From Flavobacteriales bacterium (lineage in GTDB: Bacteria > Bacteroidota > Bacteroidia > Flavobacteriales_D > Crocinitomicaceae), in assembly GCA_947447525.1 (NCBI GenBank), contig CANFJL010000012.1:1-64000 (forward strand): a stretch of DNA of 64,000 nt, written 5' to 3'. Under the pieces are notes generated by a model, which saw only the letters and a program-made list of their open reading frames with translations, made no database searches and was not told where the DNA came from. The translations under genes were made by a program, and so were the position numbers. Shown here one piece after another: positions 43,638 through 50,737 of the stretch (the first letter of the stretch is position 1; each line of letters opens with the position of its first letter).

Positions 43638-44198
43638 TTAGAGTGCGCAATTTTTATAGGGAACTAAATAATTTTTTAAATTTTTTCTTGCTCGGAAAAG
43701 TAGGGATTCAATGGCAGAAATGGAGATTTGCATTTTCTCAGCAATTTCTATGTAGCTGAATTCCTCATTATTGTATAACTGAAAGGCCATTCTTTGATTT
43801 TCTGGTAATTTCTGAAGGGCCATGAGCAAAACAAATTCCTTTTCTTTTTGCAATAAAGGTCCATCGGTTTGACTTTCATACTTTATTTCTGAAGAAACAA
43901 AATCAATTGGAATCATGGTTCCTTTGCGCTTTTTCCGGTTAATCTTCCGAATATGTTCATTGCACTTATTTAAGGTGATGCGGTGTACCCAAGTCGAGAT
44001 TAAACTCTCTTCTTTAAATTTATGGATCCCTTCATGTACCGCCATGAAGACCTCTTGCGTCAAATCTTCAGCATCAGAACGGTTTCCTATAAGGTGATAG
44101 GATAAATTCAGAACCTTAGGCGACAAACTTGAAACCAAAAGATTAAATTCTGAAGGGTCTCCGTTTTTAAGTTGTTGTATATCTAAATTAATCTGCAT
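43638..44198 (-). CDS. ECF-type RNA polymerase sigma factor
   Basis: The 186-residue sigma factor has region 2 (about 15-90: LIGNRSDAEDLTQEVFMAVH and STWVHRITLNKCNEHIRKI) and region 4 (about 115-180: LPENQRMAFQLYNNEEFSYIEIAEKM and ISAIESLLFRARKNL). It lies 89 nt upstream of the MbnP-like gene on the same strand and has no anti-sigma gene beside it. It may control the MbnP/MbnH pair or simply sit next to it. The upstream region has TAATTTTA, one base from TAnnTTTG, one base before the ATG. Confidence 0.92.
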   Translation of the reverse strand: MQINLDIQQLKNGDPSEFNLLVSSLSPKVLNLSYHLIGNRSDAEDLTQEVFMAVHEGIHKFKEESLISTWVHRITLNKCNEHIRKINRKKRKGTMIPIDFVSSEIKYESQTDGPLLQKEKEFVLLMALQKLPENQRMAFQLYNNEEFSYIEIAEKMQISISAIESLLFRARKNLKNYLVPYKNCAL

Positions 44199-44318
44199 CT
44201 AAAATTAAGATGAGAGAAGCTTAAAAAAAGTTGGGTGAAGATCTTAGTTAATAAAAAATTAATCGAAATTAAAGTGGCATTTTTGAAAATATTGTGCTCA
44301 ATAATCATAAGTATTTTC

Positions 44319-44326
44319 TAATTTTG
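44319..44326 (+). promoter_or_regulatory. -7 box of the superoxide dismutase promoter
   Basis: TAATTTTG lies 24 nt before the ATG at 44351. ATTG at 44291-44294 is 24 nt upstream, slightly too far for an ideal -33 element. Confidence 0.5.
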
Positions 44327-44350
44327 AGGCAACTAATTAAAACAAAAAAT

Positions 44351-44950
44351 ATGAGTTTCGAACTACCAACATTGGCCTATGCTTACGATGCATTAGCGCC
44401 ACATATCGATGCAAGAACGATGGAAATCCACCATTCAAAGCACCATCAAGCCTACACCACTAATTTAAACAATGAAATTGCTGGAACAGAATTAGAAGGT
44501 AAGACCATTGAAGAGATTTTGAAAGCGTGCAAAGACAAGCCTGCCGTTCGCAACAATGGTGGAGGATTTTGGAATCACAATTTATTCTGGGAAATCATGA
44601 GCCCTAACGGAGGAGGAAATCCAACAGGTGCATTAGCGAGCGCTATTGATACAGCATTTGGATCGTATGAGAATTTCAAAGATGAATTTGCGAAAGCAGC
44701 TACCACTAGATTTGGGTCTGGATGGGCATGGTTGTGTGTAAGCAATGGTAAATTAGAGATTTGTTCTACTGCCAATCAAGACAATCCACTTATGGGAGAA
44801 GGATGTCAGGGAAGTCCGATATTAGCTTTAGATGTTTGGGAACATGCTTATTATTTAAACTATCAAAATAGAAGACCGGATTATATTAATGCCTTTTTTA
44901 ATGTAATTGATTGGAATGTTGTGAGTGGAAAATATACTGCAGCGAAATAA
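44351..44950 (+). CDS. Superoxide dismutase (Fe/Mn family)
   Basis: The 199-residue enzyme converts superoxide to oxygen and peroxide. Metal ligands are all present: H27, H76, D161 and H165 ([11 protein letters not shown]). Segments [33 protein letters not shown] and [10 protein letters not shown] are family hallmarks. The ATG at 44351 is chosen; a longer in-frame start at 44294 lies upstream of the promoter box. The metal (Mn, Fe or either) cannot be decided by eye. A strong terminator follows. Confidence 0.96.
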   Translation: MSFELPTLAYAYDALAPHIDARTMEIHHSKHHQAYTTNLNNEIAGTELEGKTIEEILKACKDKPAVRNNGGGFWNHNLFWEIMSPNGGGNPTGALASAIDTAFGSYENFKDEFAKAATTRFGSGWAWLCVSNGKLEICSTANQDNPLMGEGCQGSPILALDVWEHAYYLNYQNRRPDYINAFFNVIDWNVVSGKYTAAK

Positions 44951-44966
44951 GAAAAATATTTACAAC

Positions 44967-44998
44967 AAAAAGGGGGAGTTTGACACTCCCCCTTTTTT
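44967..44998. terminator. Bidirectional terminator between SOD and DUF2490 genes
   Basis: AAAAAGGGGGAGT and ACTCCCCCTTTTTT flank a 5-nt loop (TTGAC), a 13-bp stem with A- and T-tracts on both sides. It lies 17 nt past the SOD stop and 16 nt past the end of the convergent gene, so it can serve both. Confidence 0.95.
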
Positions 44999-45013
44999 AT
45001 ACTTTAAACAATT

Positions 45014-45919
45014 CTAAATTGATGCTTTAACCTTCGGTTTCTTTTGAAATATTTTATTGAAATTTTCAAAAATGATATAGACTTGCAAAATATTATTTTT
45101 CTCTATTATATGACCTGTTTCTATAAATTGTCCTTGCGCATCAATTTTGCTCGTGAATGTATTCTTATAGATTGCTGAATATCCCAACTCAAAACGCATT
45201 GGAATATCCCATTTGGGTTTATAACCAAACATAACAAATGATCTATTTTGATCCCATATTTTATCATTGGCTGTATTTTTACCTAAACCAATGAAAAGTT
45301 CATTCCAGGCAGTGATATAAAAAGTATTCTTTTCTAAGGTAGGGTGATTTAAAGGTATAGTAGCCCTTATAAAATAACGCGCTCGTTGTTTTCTTCCAGT
45401 GGAGGGAAAATCCATACCATAAGAATAATCTAAGAATTCATTTTTGTCACTTGCAACTTTATTTCCGAAATATCGAAATTCATATCTATAGCGTTGATCA
45501 ATTGAAATCCTATTTTTAAAAATTTTATTTGAAAGCGTAAATTGAGGACAAATTCTAAATTCAGGTTGAACTTTTCTGACACTTCCGCTTTCCAATGCTG
45601 AGGTATAGGTTTCCCAAAATCCGACAGGAGATAGTGAAAATCTAACATTTTCATTCATTTGGTAATGCAACCATGGTCTGTATACATGTTGAAAATCATT
45701 TTTAAACATGTTATGGGAACCATTAACAGCATCAGACATATCTGAAGTACGACGATACTGATAATCCATTTGCCATCTCCATTTATCTTTTATCACACCA
45801 TTAATAACCGTTTCAGTCCAAAATGAATTTCTACTTAACACTTCTCTAGATCCAGTAGTTTGTCCAAAGGCATTAGCTATACTATTGATAGCAAGAATAC
45901 AGATTATAATTTTTTTCAT
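45014..45919 (-). CDS. DUF2490 family outer-membrane protein
   Basis: The 301-residue protein has a signal peptide (MKKIIICILAINSIANAFGQ) from the ATG at 45919; an in-frame upstream start at 45955 would put a promoter box inside the gene. The mature part is a beta-barrel-like series with aromatic belts (WRWQMDYQYRRTSDMSD, ISIDQRYRYEFRYFG, RARYFIRATIPL, RFELGYSAIY). It matches DUF2490. It is divergent from the DUF47-Pit operon and shares its regulatory array, suggesting a phosphate-linked outer-membrane role; that link is inference. Confidence 0.8.
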   Translation of the reverse strand: MKKIIICILAINSIANAFGQTTGSREVLSRNSFWTETVINGVIKDKWRWQMDYQYRRTSDMSDAVNGSHNMFKNDFQHVYRPWLHYQMNENVRFSLSPVGFWETYTSALESGSVRKVQPEFRICPQFTLSNKIFKNRISIDQRYRYEFRYFGNKVASDKNEFLDYSYGMDFPSTGRKQRARYFIRATIPLNHPTLEKNTFYITAWNELFIGLGKNTANDKIWDQNRSFVMFGYKPKWDIPMRFELGYSAIYKNTFTSKIDAQGQFIETGHIIEKNNILQVYIIFENFNKIFQKKPKVKASI

Positions 45920-45934
45920 ATAATTTATTTTGAA

Positions 45935-45942
45935 CAAAAGTA
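45935..45942 (-). promoter_or_regulatory. -7 box of the DUF2490 promoter
   Basis: On the minus strand TACTTTTG lies 15 nt before the ATG at 45919. No TTG occupies -33; instead the 11-bp repeat array begins 18 nt upstream, as in activator-dependent promoters. Confidence 0.6.
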
Positions 45943-45959
45943 TTTTTATTAACATATAG

Positions 45960-46023
45960 TTAACACTATCTTTATATATATTTAACTTTTTAATAATATC
46001 CTTAACATTTTGGTAACATTGAA
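45960..46023. promoter_or_regulatory. 11-bp-periodic TTAAC array between DUF2490 and Pit genes
   Basis: Units start at 45960 (TTAACACTATC), 45971 (TTTATATATAT) and 45982 (TTAACTTTTTA), all 11 bp apart. After a 9-bp unit, two more begin at 46002 (TTAACATTTTG) and 46013 (GTAACATTGAA). Three units carry TTAAC and one GTAAC. The pattern fits tandem OmpR/PhoB-family sites and resembles the arrays at 10724 and 13776. Confidence 0.5.
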
Positions 46024-46114
46024 GAGGATTTTAAAACAAAATATTAATAAAAGAAGCCTAGTACTAGTCAAATTTTAATTTAAAAGAATTGTGCAGCATA
46101 CCTTTCACAAATTA

Positions 46115-46136
46115 TTGAATGTTATGTTTCTGTTAA
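46115..46136 (-). promoter_or_regulatory. Second 11-bp repeat pair near the Pit promoter
   Basis: On the minus strand TTAACAGAAAC (46136 to 46126) is followed by ATAACATTCAA (46125 to 46115), an 11-bp direct repeat of TAACA. It lies about 38 bp upstream of the -7 box of the DUF47 gene. The remaining sequence between the arrays (46024-46114) holds nothing I can identify. Confidence 0.4.
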
Positions 46137-46174
46137 CAAATAATGACATCAACTAAATAATTATCCATTAGCAC

Positions 46175-46182
46175 TAAATTTG
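46175..46182 (+). promoter_or_regulatory. -7 box of the DUF47-Pit operon
   Basis: TAAATTTG lies 18 nt before the ATG at 46201. No TTG was found at -33, consistent with activator dependence. Confidence 0.55.
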
Positions 46183-46200
46183 ATTTAAAATAATAAAGAC

Positions 46201-46845
46201 ATGGCAGGAATTTTAAGTTACTTTTTACCAAAAGACAGAGTGTTTTACAGCCTTTTTGAGGAGGCAAGTGATAATCTAGAAAAGATTGCAAAGAAGCTTT
46301 TGCAAGTTGTACAAGAGCCTGATTTTAATCAGCGTGCGGCATTAATTACTGAAATGCAAACTTTAGAGCATAATAATGATGAGGTTACCCATCGTATTTT
46401 CATAGAGCTTGGGAGAAATTTCATAACTCCATTTGATAGAGAGGACATTCATAGTTTAGCATCAGCTTTAGATGACATTGCTGATTACATTTATTCTGCT
46501 GGAAAAAAAATTAATTTTTACCATATCGATCCGATTTCTGATCAAGGAATTCAAAAAACAGCTGAAGCAATTCATGATGCAGTTTTGGCAGTAAAAGAAG
46601 CGGTTATGGAATTACGCAATCTAAAGAACACACAAAAAATAATTGAATGCGTCATCAAAATCAATAGTATTGAAAACAATGCGGACAATATTTTTGACAT
46701 GAGTATCGAAAAATTATTTAATTCAGATGTTGACGCAAAAGAATTAATAAAAAGACGCGAATTGTATCAAGTAATGGAAACGGCAACAGATAAATGCGAA
46801 GACGCAGGAAATGTTATTGAGTCAATTGTAGTAAAATACGCTTAA
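46201..46845 (+). CDS. DUF47 family PhoU-like accessory protein of Pit
   Basis: The 214-residue all-helical protein matches DUF47 (PhoU-like): LEEASDNLEKIAKKLL-type N-terminus, the EHNNDEVTHRIFIELGRNFI segment (about 52-71) with acidic metal-binding residues, FDREDIHSLASALDDIADYI (about 77-96) and a second half with NSIENNADNIFDMSIEKLF. DUF47 proteins pair with Pit permeases and probably tune their activity. It is followed after 37 nt by the permease gene, so an operon is likely. It acts in the cytoplasm. Confidence 0.92.
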   Translation: MAGILSYFLPKDRVFYSLFEEASDNLEKIAKKLLQVVQEPDFNQRAALITEMQTLEHNNDEVTHRIFIELGRNFITPFDREDIHSLASALDDIADYIYSAGKKINFYHIDPISDQGIQKTAEAIHDAVLAVKEAVMELRNLKNTQKIIECVIKINSIENNADNIFDMSIEKLFNSDVDAKELIKRRELYQVMETATDKCEDAGNVIESIVVKYA

Positions 46846-46882
46846 TTATATTTTTATTTAGTTCACATTAATTTCAATTGCT

Positions 46883-48469
46883 ATGTTTAACTTATTAATT
46901 GTTGTCATCATTATTGCCTTACTTTTTGACTTAGTCAATGGTTTTCATGATGCAGCGAACTCAATTGCTACTGTAGTTTCAACAAAAGTATTAACGCCTT
47001 TCCAAGCAGTAATTTGGGCGGCATTATTTAACATCATTGCGTTTTGGGTTTTTGATATGAGTGTAGGAAATACCGTTGCCAAGACTGTTGACAATAACGC
47101 TATAGATCTTTGGGTGATTTTGTCGGGTTTATTGGCTGCAACATTTTGGAATTTACTCACTTGGCGTTTAGGAATTCCATCCTCCTCCTCGCATACCTTA
47201 ATCGGTGGATTTGCCGGAGCAGCAGTGGCTCATGCAGGTTGGGATGTAATTGCAACCGGAGAAATTATTAAGGTGGTACTATTTATATTTTTAGCGCCAT
47301 TGATCGGTGGTTTCATCGCCTATTTGATTGCTGTGGTTACTATTAGTCGTTCGTTTTGGAAAAAAATGCTGGTGATTCTCTTACTATCGTTAGGAACGGT
47401 ATACATTATGGACAAGATGATAGAATACTTAGATATGAAGCCTATCATGATGTATATCGTTATCGGAATGCTCTCCATGTTTATCATCGTATATATCTGG
47501 TTTGAATTGCGTCATGGTAAAAAACCATCAGCACAAAAAGAAGCCAACATGCACAAAAGACTTCAGTTACTCTCCTCAGCAGCATTTTCATTGGGACATG
47601 GTGGTGCAGATTCACAAAAAGTAATGGGGATTATTTGTGCTGCCTTATTGGTCTATGGGAATATGGGTAGACAGGGTAAACTTACTGAAGAAGTACCTAA
47701 GGGATTGCAGATTACTGAACTCATGCAAATAGAATATAACAATAGCGAAGGTAAATTAGAAAAGTTTAAACCGGAGGTTGCACGAATCAATAATCAATTA
47801 TTTTATATCGAAGGAAAGACCATTCATGAGGCAAAAACAGGTAAAGAAGTTTACAATAAAGAAGAAGAACTTCAAAAGCCATTTAGCACAGAAAGTGTCC
47901 CAAGTTTTGATGCTATTGATTCAAATTTGGTAAAATTAGAAGTGTTCTCTATGGGAGATATCCTGTGCGATGCCAAAACCATGGATACGATTTTTAATGA
48001 CAAAACTCTTGACACAAGCTACATTAATGCAGCAATTTTTGCCAATTATATCGACAAGGAAAGTCTAGAGCTTCTTAAAGGTTTTAAGATTAAAACCAAA
48101 GTACACAATGAGACGATGCCTTTTTGGATTGCCTTTGGATGTTATTTAATGATTGGACTTGGAACCTTAATGGGTGGTTGGAAAATCGTTAAGACCATGG
48201 GTACAAAAATCACTAAAGTAACACCACTTGAAGGAGTATGTGCAGAAACGGCAGGTGCATTAACACTATTTACTGTTTCTCAGTTTGGAATTCCTGTATC
48301 GACCACGCATACCATAACTGGTTCGATTATCGGTGTTGGAGCCACTAAAAGACTCAGTGCCGTGCGCTGGGGAGTAACTATTAATTTACTTTGGGCATGG
48401 ATCCTAACGATTCCTGTGAGTGCCGCATTAGCAGCAATAATCTACTTTTTCATTCATTGGGTTAAATAA
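46883..48469 (+). CDS. Inorganic phosphate transporter, Pit family
   Basis: The 528-residue permease carries both Pit signatures: DLVNGFHDAANSIATVVSTK (12-31) with GIPSSSSHTLIGGFAGA, and in the second half the repeat ETAGALTLFTVSQFGIPVSTTHTI (about 453-476). It imports phosphate with protons or as a metal-phosphate complex. Between the halves (about 265-410) is a non-membrane insert (LTEEVPKGLQITELMQIEYN to KTKVHNETMPF) of about 140 residues that may regulate transport. It is paired with a DUF47 protein. A terminator follows. Confidence 0.94.
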   Translation: MFNLLIVVIIIALLFDLVNGFHDAANSIATVVSTKVLTPFQAVIWAALFNIIAFWVFDMSVGNTVAKTVDNNAIDLWVILSGLLAATFWNLLTWRLGIPSSSSHTLIGGFAGAAVAHAGWDVIATGEIIKVVLFIFLAPLIGGFIAYLIAVVTISRSFWKKMLVILLLSLGTVYIMDKMIEYLDMKPIMMYIVIGMLSMFIIVYIWFELRHGKKPSAQKEANMHKRLQLLSSAAFSLGHGGADSQKVMGIICAALLVYGNMGRQGKLTEEVPKGLQITELMQIEYNNSEGKLEKFKPEVARINNQLFYIEGKTIHEAKTGKEVYNKEEELQKPFSTESVPSFDAIDSNLVKLEVFSMGDILCDAKTMDTIFNDKTLDTSYINAAIFANYIDKESLELLKGFKIKTKVHNETMPFWIAFGCYLMIGLGTLMGGWKIVKTMGTKITKVTPLEGVCAETAGALTLFTVSQFGIPVSTTHTITGSIIGVGATKRLSAVRWGVTINLLWAWILTIPVSAALAAIIYFFIHWVK

Positions 48470-48490
48470 ACCTTTCATAATTAAAATATC

Positions 48491-48518
48491 AAAAAAGCAC
48501 TTTAAAAGTGCTTTTTTT
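48491..48518 (+). terminator. Terminator after the Pit gene
   Basis: AAAAAAGCACTTT pairs with AAAGTGCTTTTTTT through a near-perfect palindrome, followed by T. It lies 21 nt past the stop at 48469. Confidence 0.9.
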
Positions 48519-48522
48519 GTTT

Positions 48523-48538
48523 AAAACCGATCGGTTTT
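48523..48538. repeat. 16-bp perfect palindrome next to the terminator
   Basis: AAAACCGATCGGTTTT is a perfect palindrome 4 nt after the first terminator. It could be a second terminator stem or an operator. Confidence 0.5.
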
Positions 48539-48615
48539 TACGCCAATATCTTTTTGTCATGATTTTAAATAAAAATACACGCCAAAAAGGGAACGATTTT
48601 ATTGTTTTTCAGCTG

Positions 48616-48658
48616 GATTTCATCCAGCTCTAATCATATTTAACCCCTCGCGGGGTTA
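48616..48658. repeat. Direct repeat copy A (43 bp)
   Basis: It runs from GATTTCATCC to GGGGTTA and contains the palindrome AACCCCTCGCGGGGTT (48642-48657). Copy B at 48702 is identical at 40 of 43 positions. The start-to-start period is 86 bp. Confidence 0.88.
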
Positions 48659-48701
48659 GAAAAATTATTTTCAAAGGTGTTTGTTTTTTGTTTATTCGAT
48701 A

Positions 48702-48744
48702 GATTTCATCCAGCTCTAATCAAATTTAACACCTCGAGGGGTTA
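48702..48744. repeat. Direct repeat copy B (43 bp)
   Basis: It matches copy A except at three positions; the CG-rich centre reads CACCTCGAGGGG instead of CCCCTCGCGGGG, which weakens the palindrome. The repeats sit in the only repeat-rich gap near the PA-domain gene. Confidence 0.88.
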
Positions 48745-48856
48745 AAAAATTATATTGATGGCATAGACAAATAAATTATGTTGCTAATTTTTTCATAAAT
48801 CTATTGGTACAATTGAAATTTAATGTTAATTTAGTTTTAAATAAAAACTTTATACT

Positions 48857-50608
48857 ATGAAAAAATTATTACTTTCTTTTGCGGCACTTGCTTTGACGTT
48901 TTGGTCTGGAGCTCAAGTGATTTGCGCAGGCGTTTCGCCAAATTCTATTCAAGGAAACTATCAATTCACTTGGGCTGATCCAGCAAGTGGTTGGGGAACT
49001 CCTGATTTTTTAATTCCAGGTACCTTTATTCAAGATACTTTAATGATTGTTGATGATGGAACTCCAGGAACAAATGCTCAAGGAAATCCAATTTCTGCAG
49101 AAGGATGTAACCCGTTAATTAATAACTTAACAGGTAAAATCGCAGTTATTTATAGAAATACTTGTGAATTTGGGGCCAAAGCGCTGAATGCACAAAATGC
49201 TGGTGCGGTTGGTGTAATTATCATCAATAGAGATCCTGCAGTTGTTTCAATGGGAGCTGGTGCAAGTGGTGTTAATGTTACCATTCCAGTTGTTATGATA
49301 CAAAACACCGATGGATTATTGATTACCAATGAAATGTTGAATGGTCCTGTAGTGATGTTACTTGGTAACAAAACTGGATTGTTTGCAAATGATGGTGGTC
49401 TTACTAAATCAACTACCTTGATTTCAAAACAAGGTGCAGTGCCTTCATTCTTAGCTCAAAATGGTACTGAATTTAATTTCGATTTAGGAACACGCGTTTA
49501 CAATTATGGTAACCAAGCACAAACTGGAATGACGCTTACTGCTACAGTAACTAATCCAAGTGGTGTTGTTGTTTATAACAACAGTGTTTCCAATATTTCT
49601 TTAGCTTCAGGTGATAGTTTGGATGTAGATCCAACGCAAGCGAATACGCTTCCTCAGTTCTCTTTAGCAACTTATCCTTCTGGACGTTATACTTTGAACT
49701 ATACTTTAGCGCTTACTGGCGCAGATGATTATGCTGCAGATAATTCAATGTCAACTGTATTCTCTATTCAAGATTCACTTTATAGCTACGCTCAATTAGA
49801 TGCTACAACGAACTTGCCAAACGCAGGTAATTCTTATCGTCCTAGTACTAACAATCAAACGTATTCAGTTTGTAATGTAATCAATGATGCGCACGCAAGT
49901 AGAATTGGTGCAGAAGGAATTTATTTCTCTGCAACTACTAGTACTGCGTCAGGTGCTATTTTGACAGGTGAAGAAATGGCTTTATACTTGTATAAGTGGG
50001 AAGATGTTTTTGTTGATTTAAATGATGCAAACTTAGCCTTTAATACATTGACTCCAGTTGCTTCTGGTTATTACTATTACCCAGCTGATTTACAGGGTGA
50101 GGTTGTACTAGGAACTTTTACAACTCCAGTAGTATTAACAGACAATCAACGTTACTTAGCTTGTGTACAAACCGTAAACCTTAATTTATATTTAGGACAC
50201 GAGTCTAACACAGATTATACTTGGAACTACAATTATTACGCACAACCATTAACGCCAAACGAAAGTGATGCTGCTTATTTTGCTGCTGGATTTGGAGCTG
50301 ACGTTCCTAGTTCAATTGCTGTTCGTGTATTTGATGCTAACAATATTGGTTTAACAGAATCTAAAACTATTGATGGTGTTGCTTATCCTAATCCTGCAAC
50401 TGATAAAGTTACGATTTCTGTAAAAGGAGAAGGTGTTGCTAACTTAAGCATTACTGACATCTCTGGTAAGAAAGTTGGTACACATGTATTGAACTTAAAT
50501 AATGGTTCAGCAGATGTTTCTATTGCAAACTTAGAAGCTGGACTTTATATCTTTAATGTTGTTTTAGAGAATGGTAAAACTTCTCAATTCAATGTTGTAA
50601 AAAGATAA
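48857..50608 (+). CDS. PA-domain protein with T9SS sorting domain
   Basis: The 583-residue secreted protein has a signal peptide (about 1-19), a protease-associated (PA) domain (about 85-175, EGCNPLINNLTGKIAVIYRN, CEFGAKALNAQNAGAVGVII, VTIPVVMIQNTDG), a long beta-rich central part with CARDB-like strands (about 200-310) and a type A T9SS sorting domain at the C-terminus (about 510-583, GVAYPNPATDKVTI). No protease catalytic domain is present, so the PA domain is probably for binding. It should be on the surface or released. A terminator follows. Confidence 0.87.
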   Translation: MKKLLLSFAALALTFWSGAQVICAGVSPNSIQGNYQFTWADPASGWGTPDFLIPGTFIQDTLMIVDDGTPGTNAQGNPISAEGCNPLINNLTGKIAVIYRNTCEFGAKALNAQNAGAVGVIIINRDPAVVSMGAGASGVNVTIPVVMIQNTDGLLITNEMLNGPVVMLLGNKTGLFANDGGLTKSTTLISKQGAVPSFLAQNGTEFNFDLGTRVYNYGNQAQTGMTLTATVTNPSGVVVYNNSVSNISLASGDSLDVDPTQANTLPQFSLATYPSGRYTLNYTLALTGADDYAADNSMSTVFSIQDSLYSYAQLDATTNLPNAGNSYRPSTNNQTYSVCNVINDAHASRIGAEGIYFSATTSTASGAILTGEEMALYLYKWEDVFVDLNDANLAFNTLTPVASGYYYYPADLQGEVVLGTFTTPVVLTDNQRYLACVQTVNLNLYLGHESNTDYTWNYNYYAQPLTPNESDAAYFAAGFGADVPSSIAVRVFDANNIGLTESKTIDGVAYPNPATDKVTISVKGEGVANLSITDISGKKVGTHVLNLNNGSADVSIANLEAGLYIFNVVLENGKTSQFNVVKR

Positions 50609-50624
50609 TTAATCTGATTTAATT

Positions 50625-50656
50625 AAAAGGGCCGGTGATACTGGCCCTTTTTTTTT
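50625..50656 (+). terminator. Terminator after the PA-domain gene
   Basis: AAAAGGGCC and GGCCCTTTT pair around a 9-nt loop, followed by a T-tract. It begins 16 nt after the stop. Confidence 0.92.
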
Positions 50657-50720
50657 GAATTAATTTGCGACTTTCCTCATAGAAAATATAAAGTCTGTGT
50701 CATAGTCGAAGATTACTCTT

Positions 50721-50728
50721 TATCTTTG
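50721..50728 (+). promoter_or_regulatory. -7 box of the metG promoter
   Basis: TATCTTTG lies 9 nt before the ATG at 50738, giving a leader of only a few bases. No clean TTG at -33 was found, and no riboswitch can fit. Confidence 0.6.
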
Positions 50729-50737
50729 TAATCAATT

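Larger units (their letters stand above)
48539..48856. other. Gap upstream of the PA-domain gene with duplicated repeat
   Basis: No gene is seen. It holds the palindrome AGCTGGAT-TTC-ATCCAGCT (48611-48629) and two 43-bp direct repeats described separately. The last about 110 bp before 48857 are AT-rich, with no full TAnnTTTG box. Confidence 0.6.

Noticed and set aside
50657..50737. A methionine-related riboswitch upstream of metG.
   Set aside because: The promoter box is only 9 nt from the start codon, leaving no room for a leader RNA.
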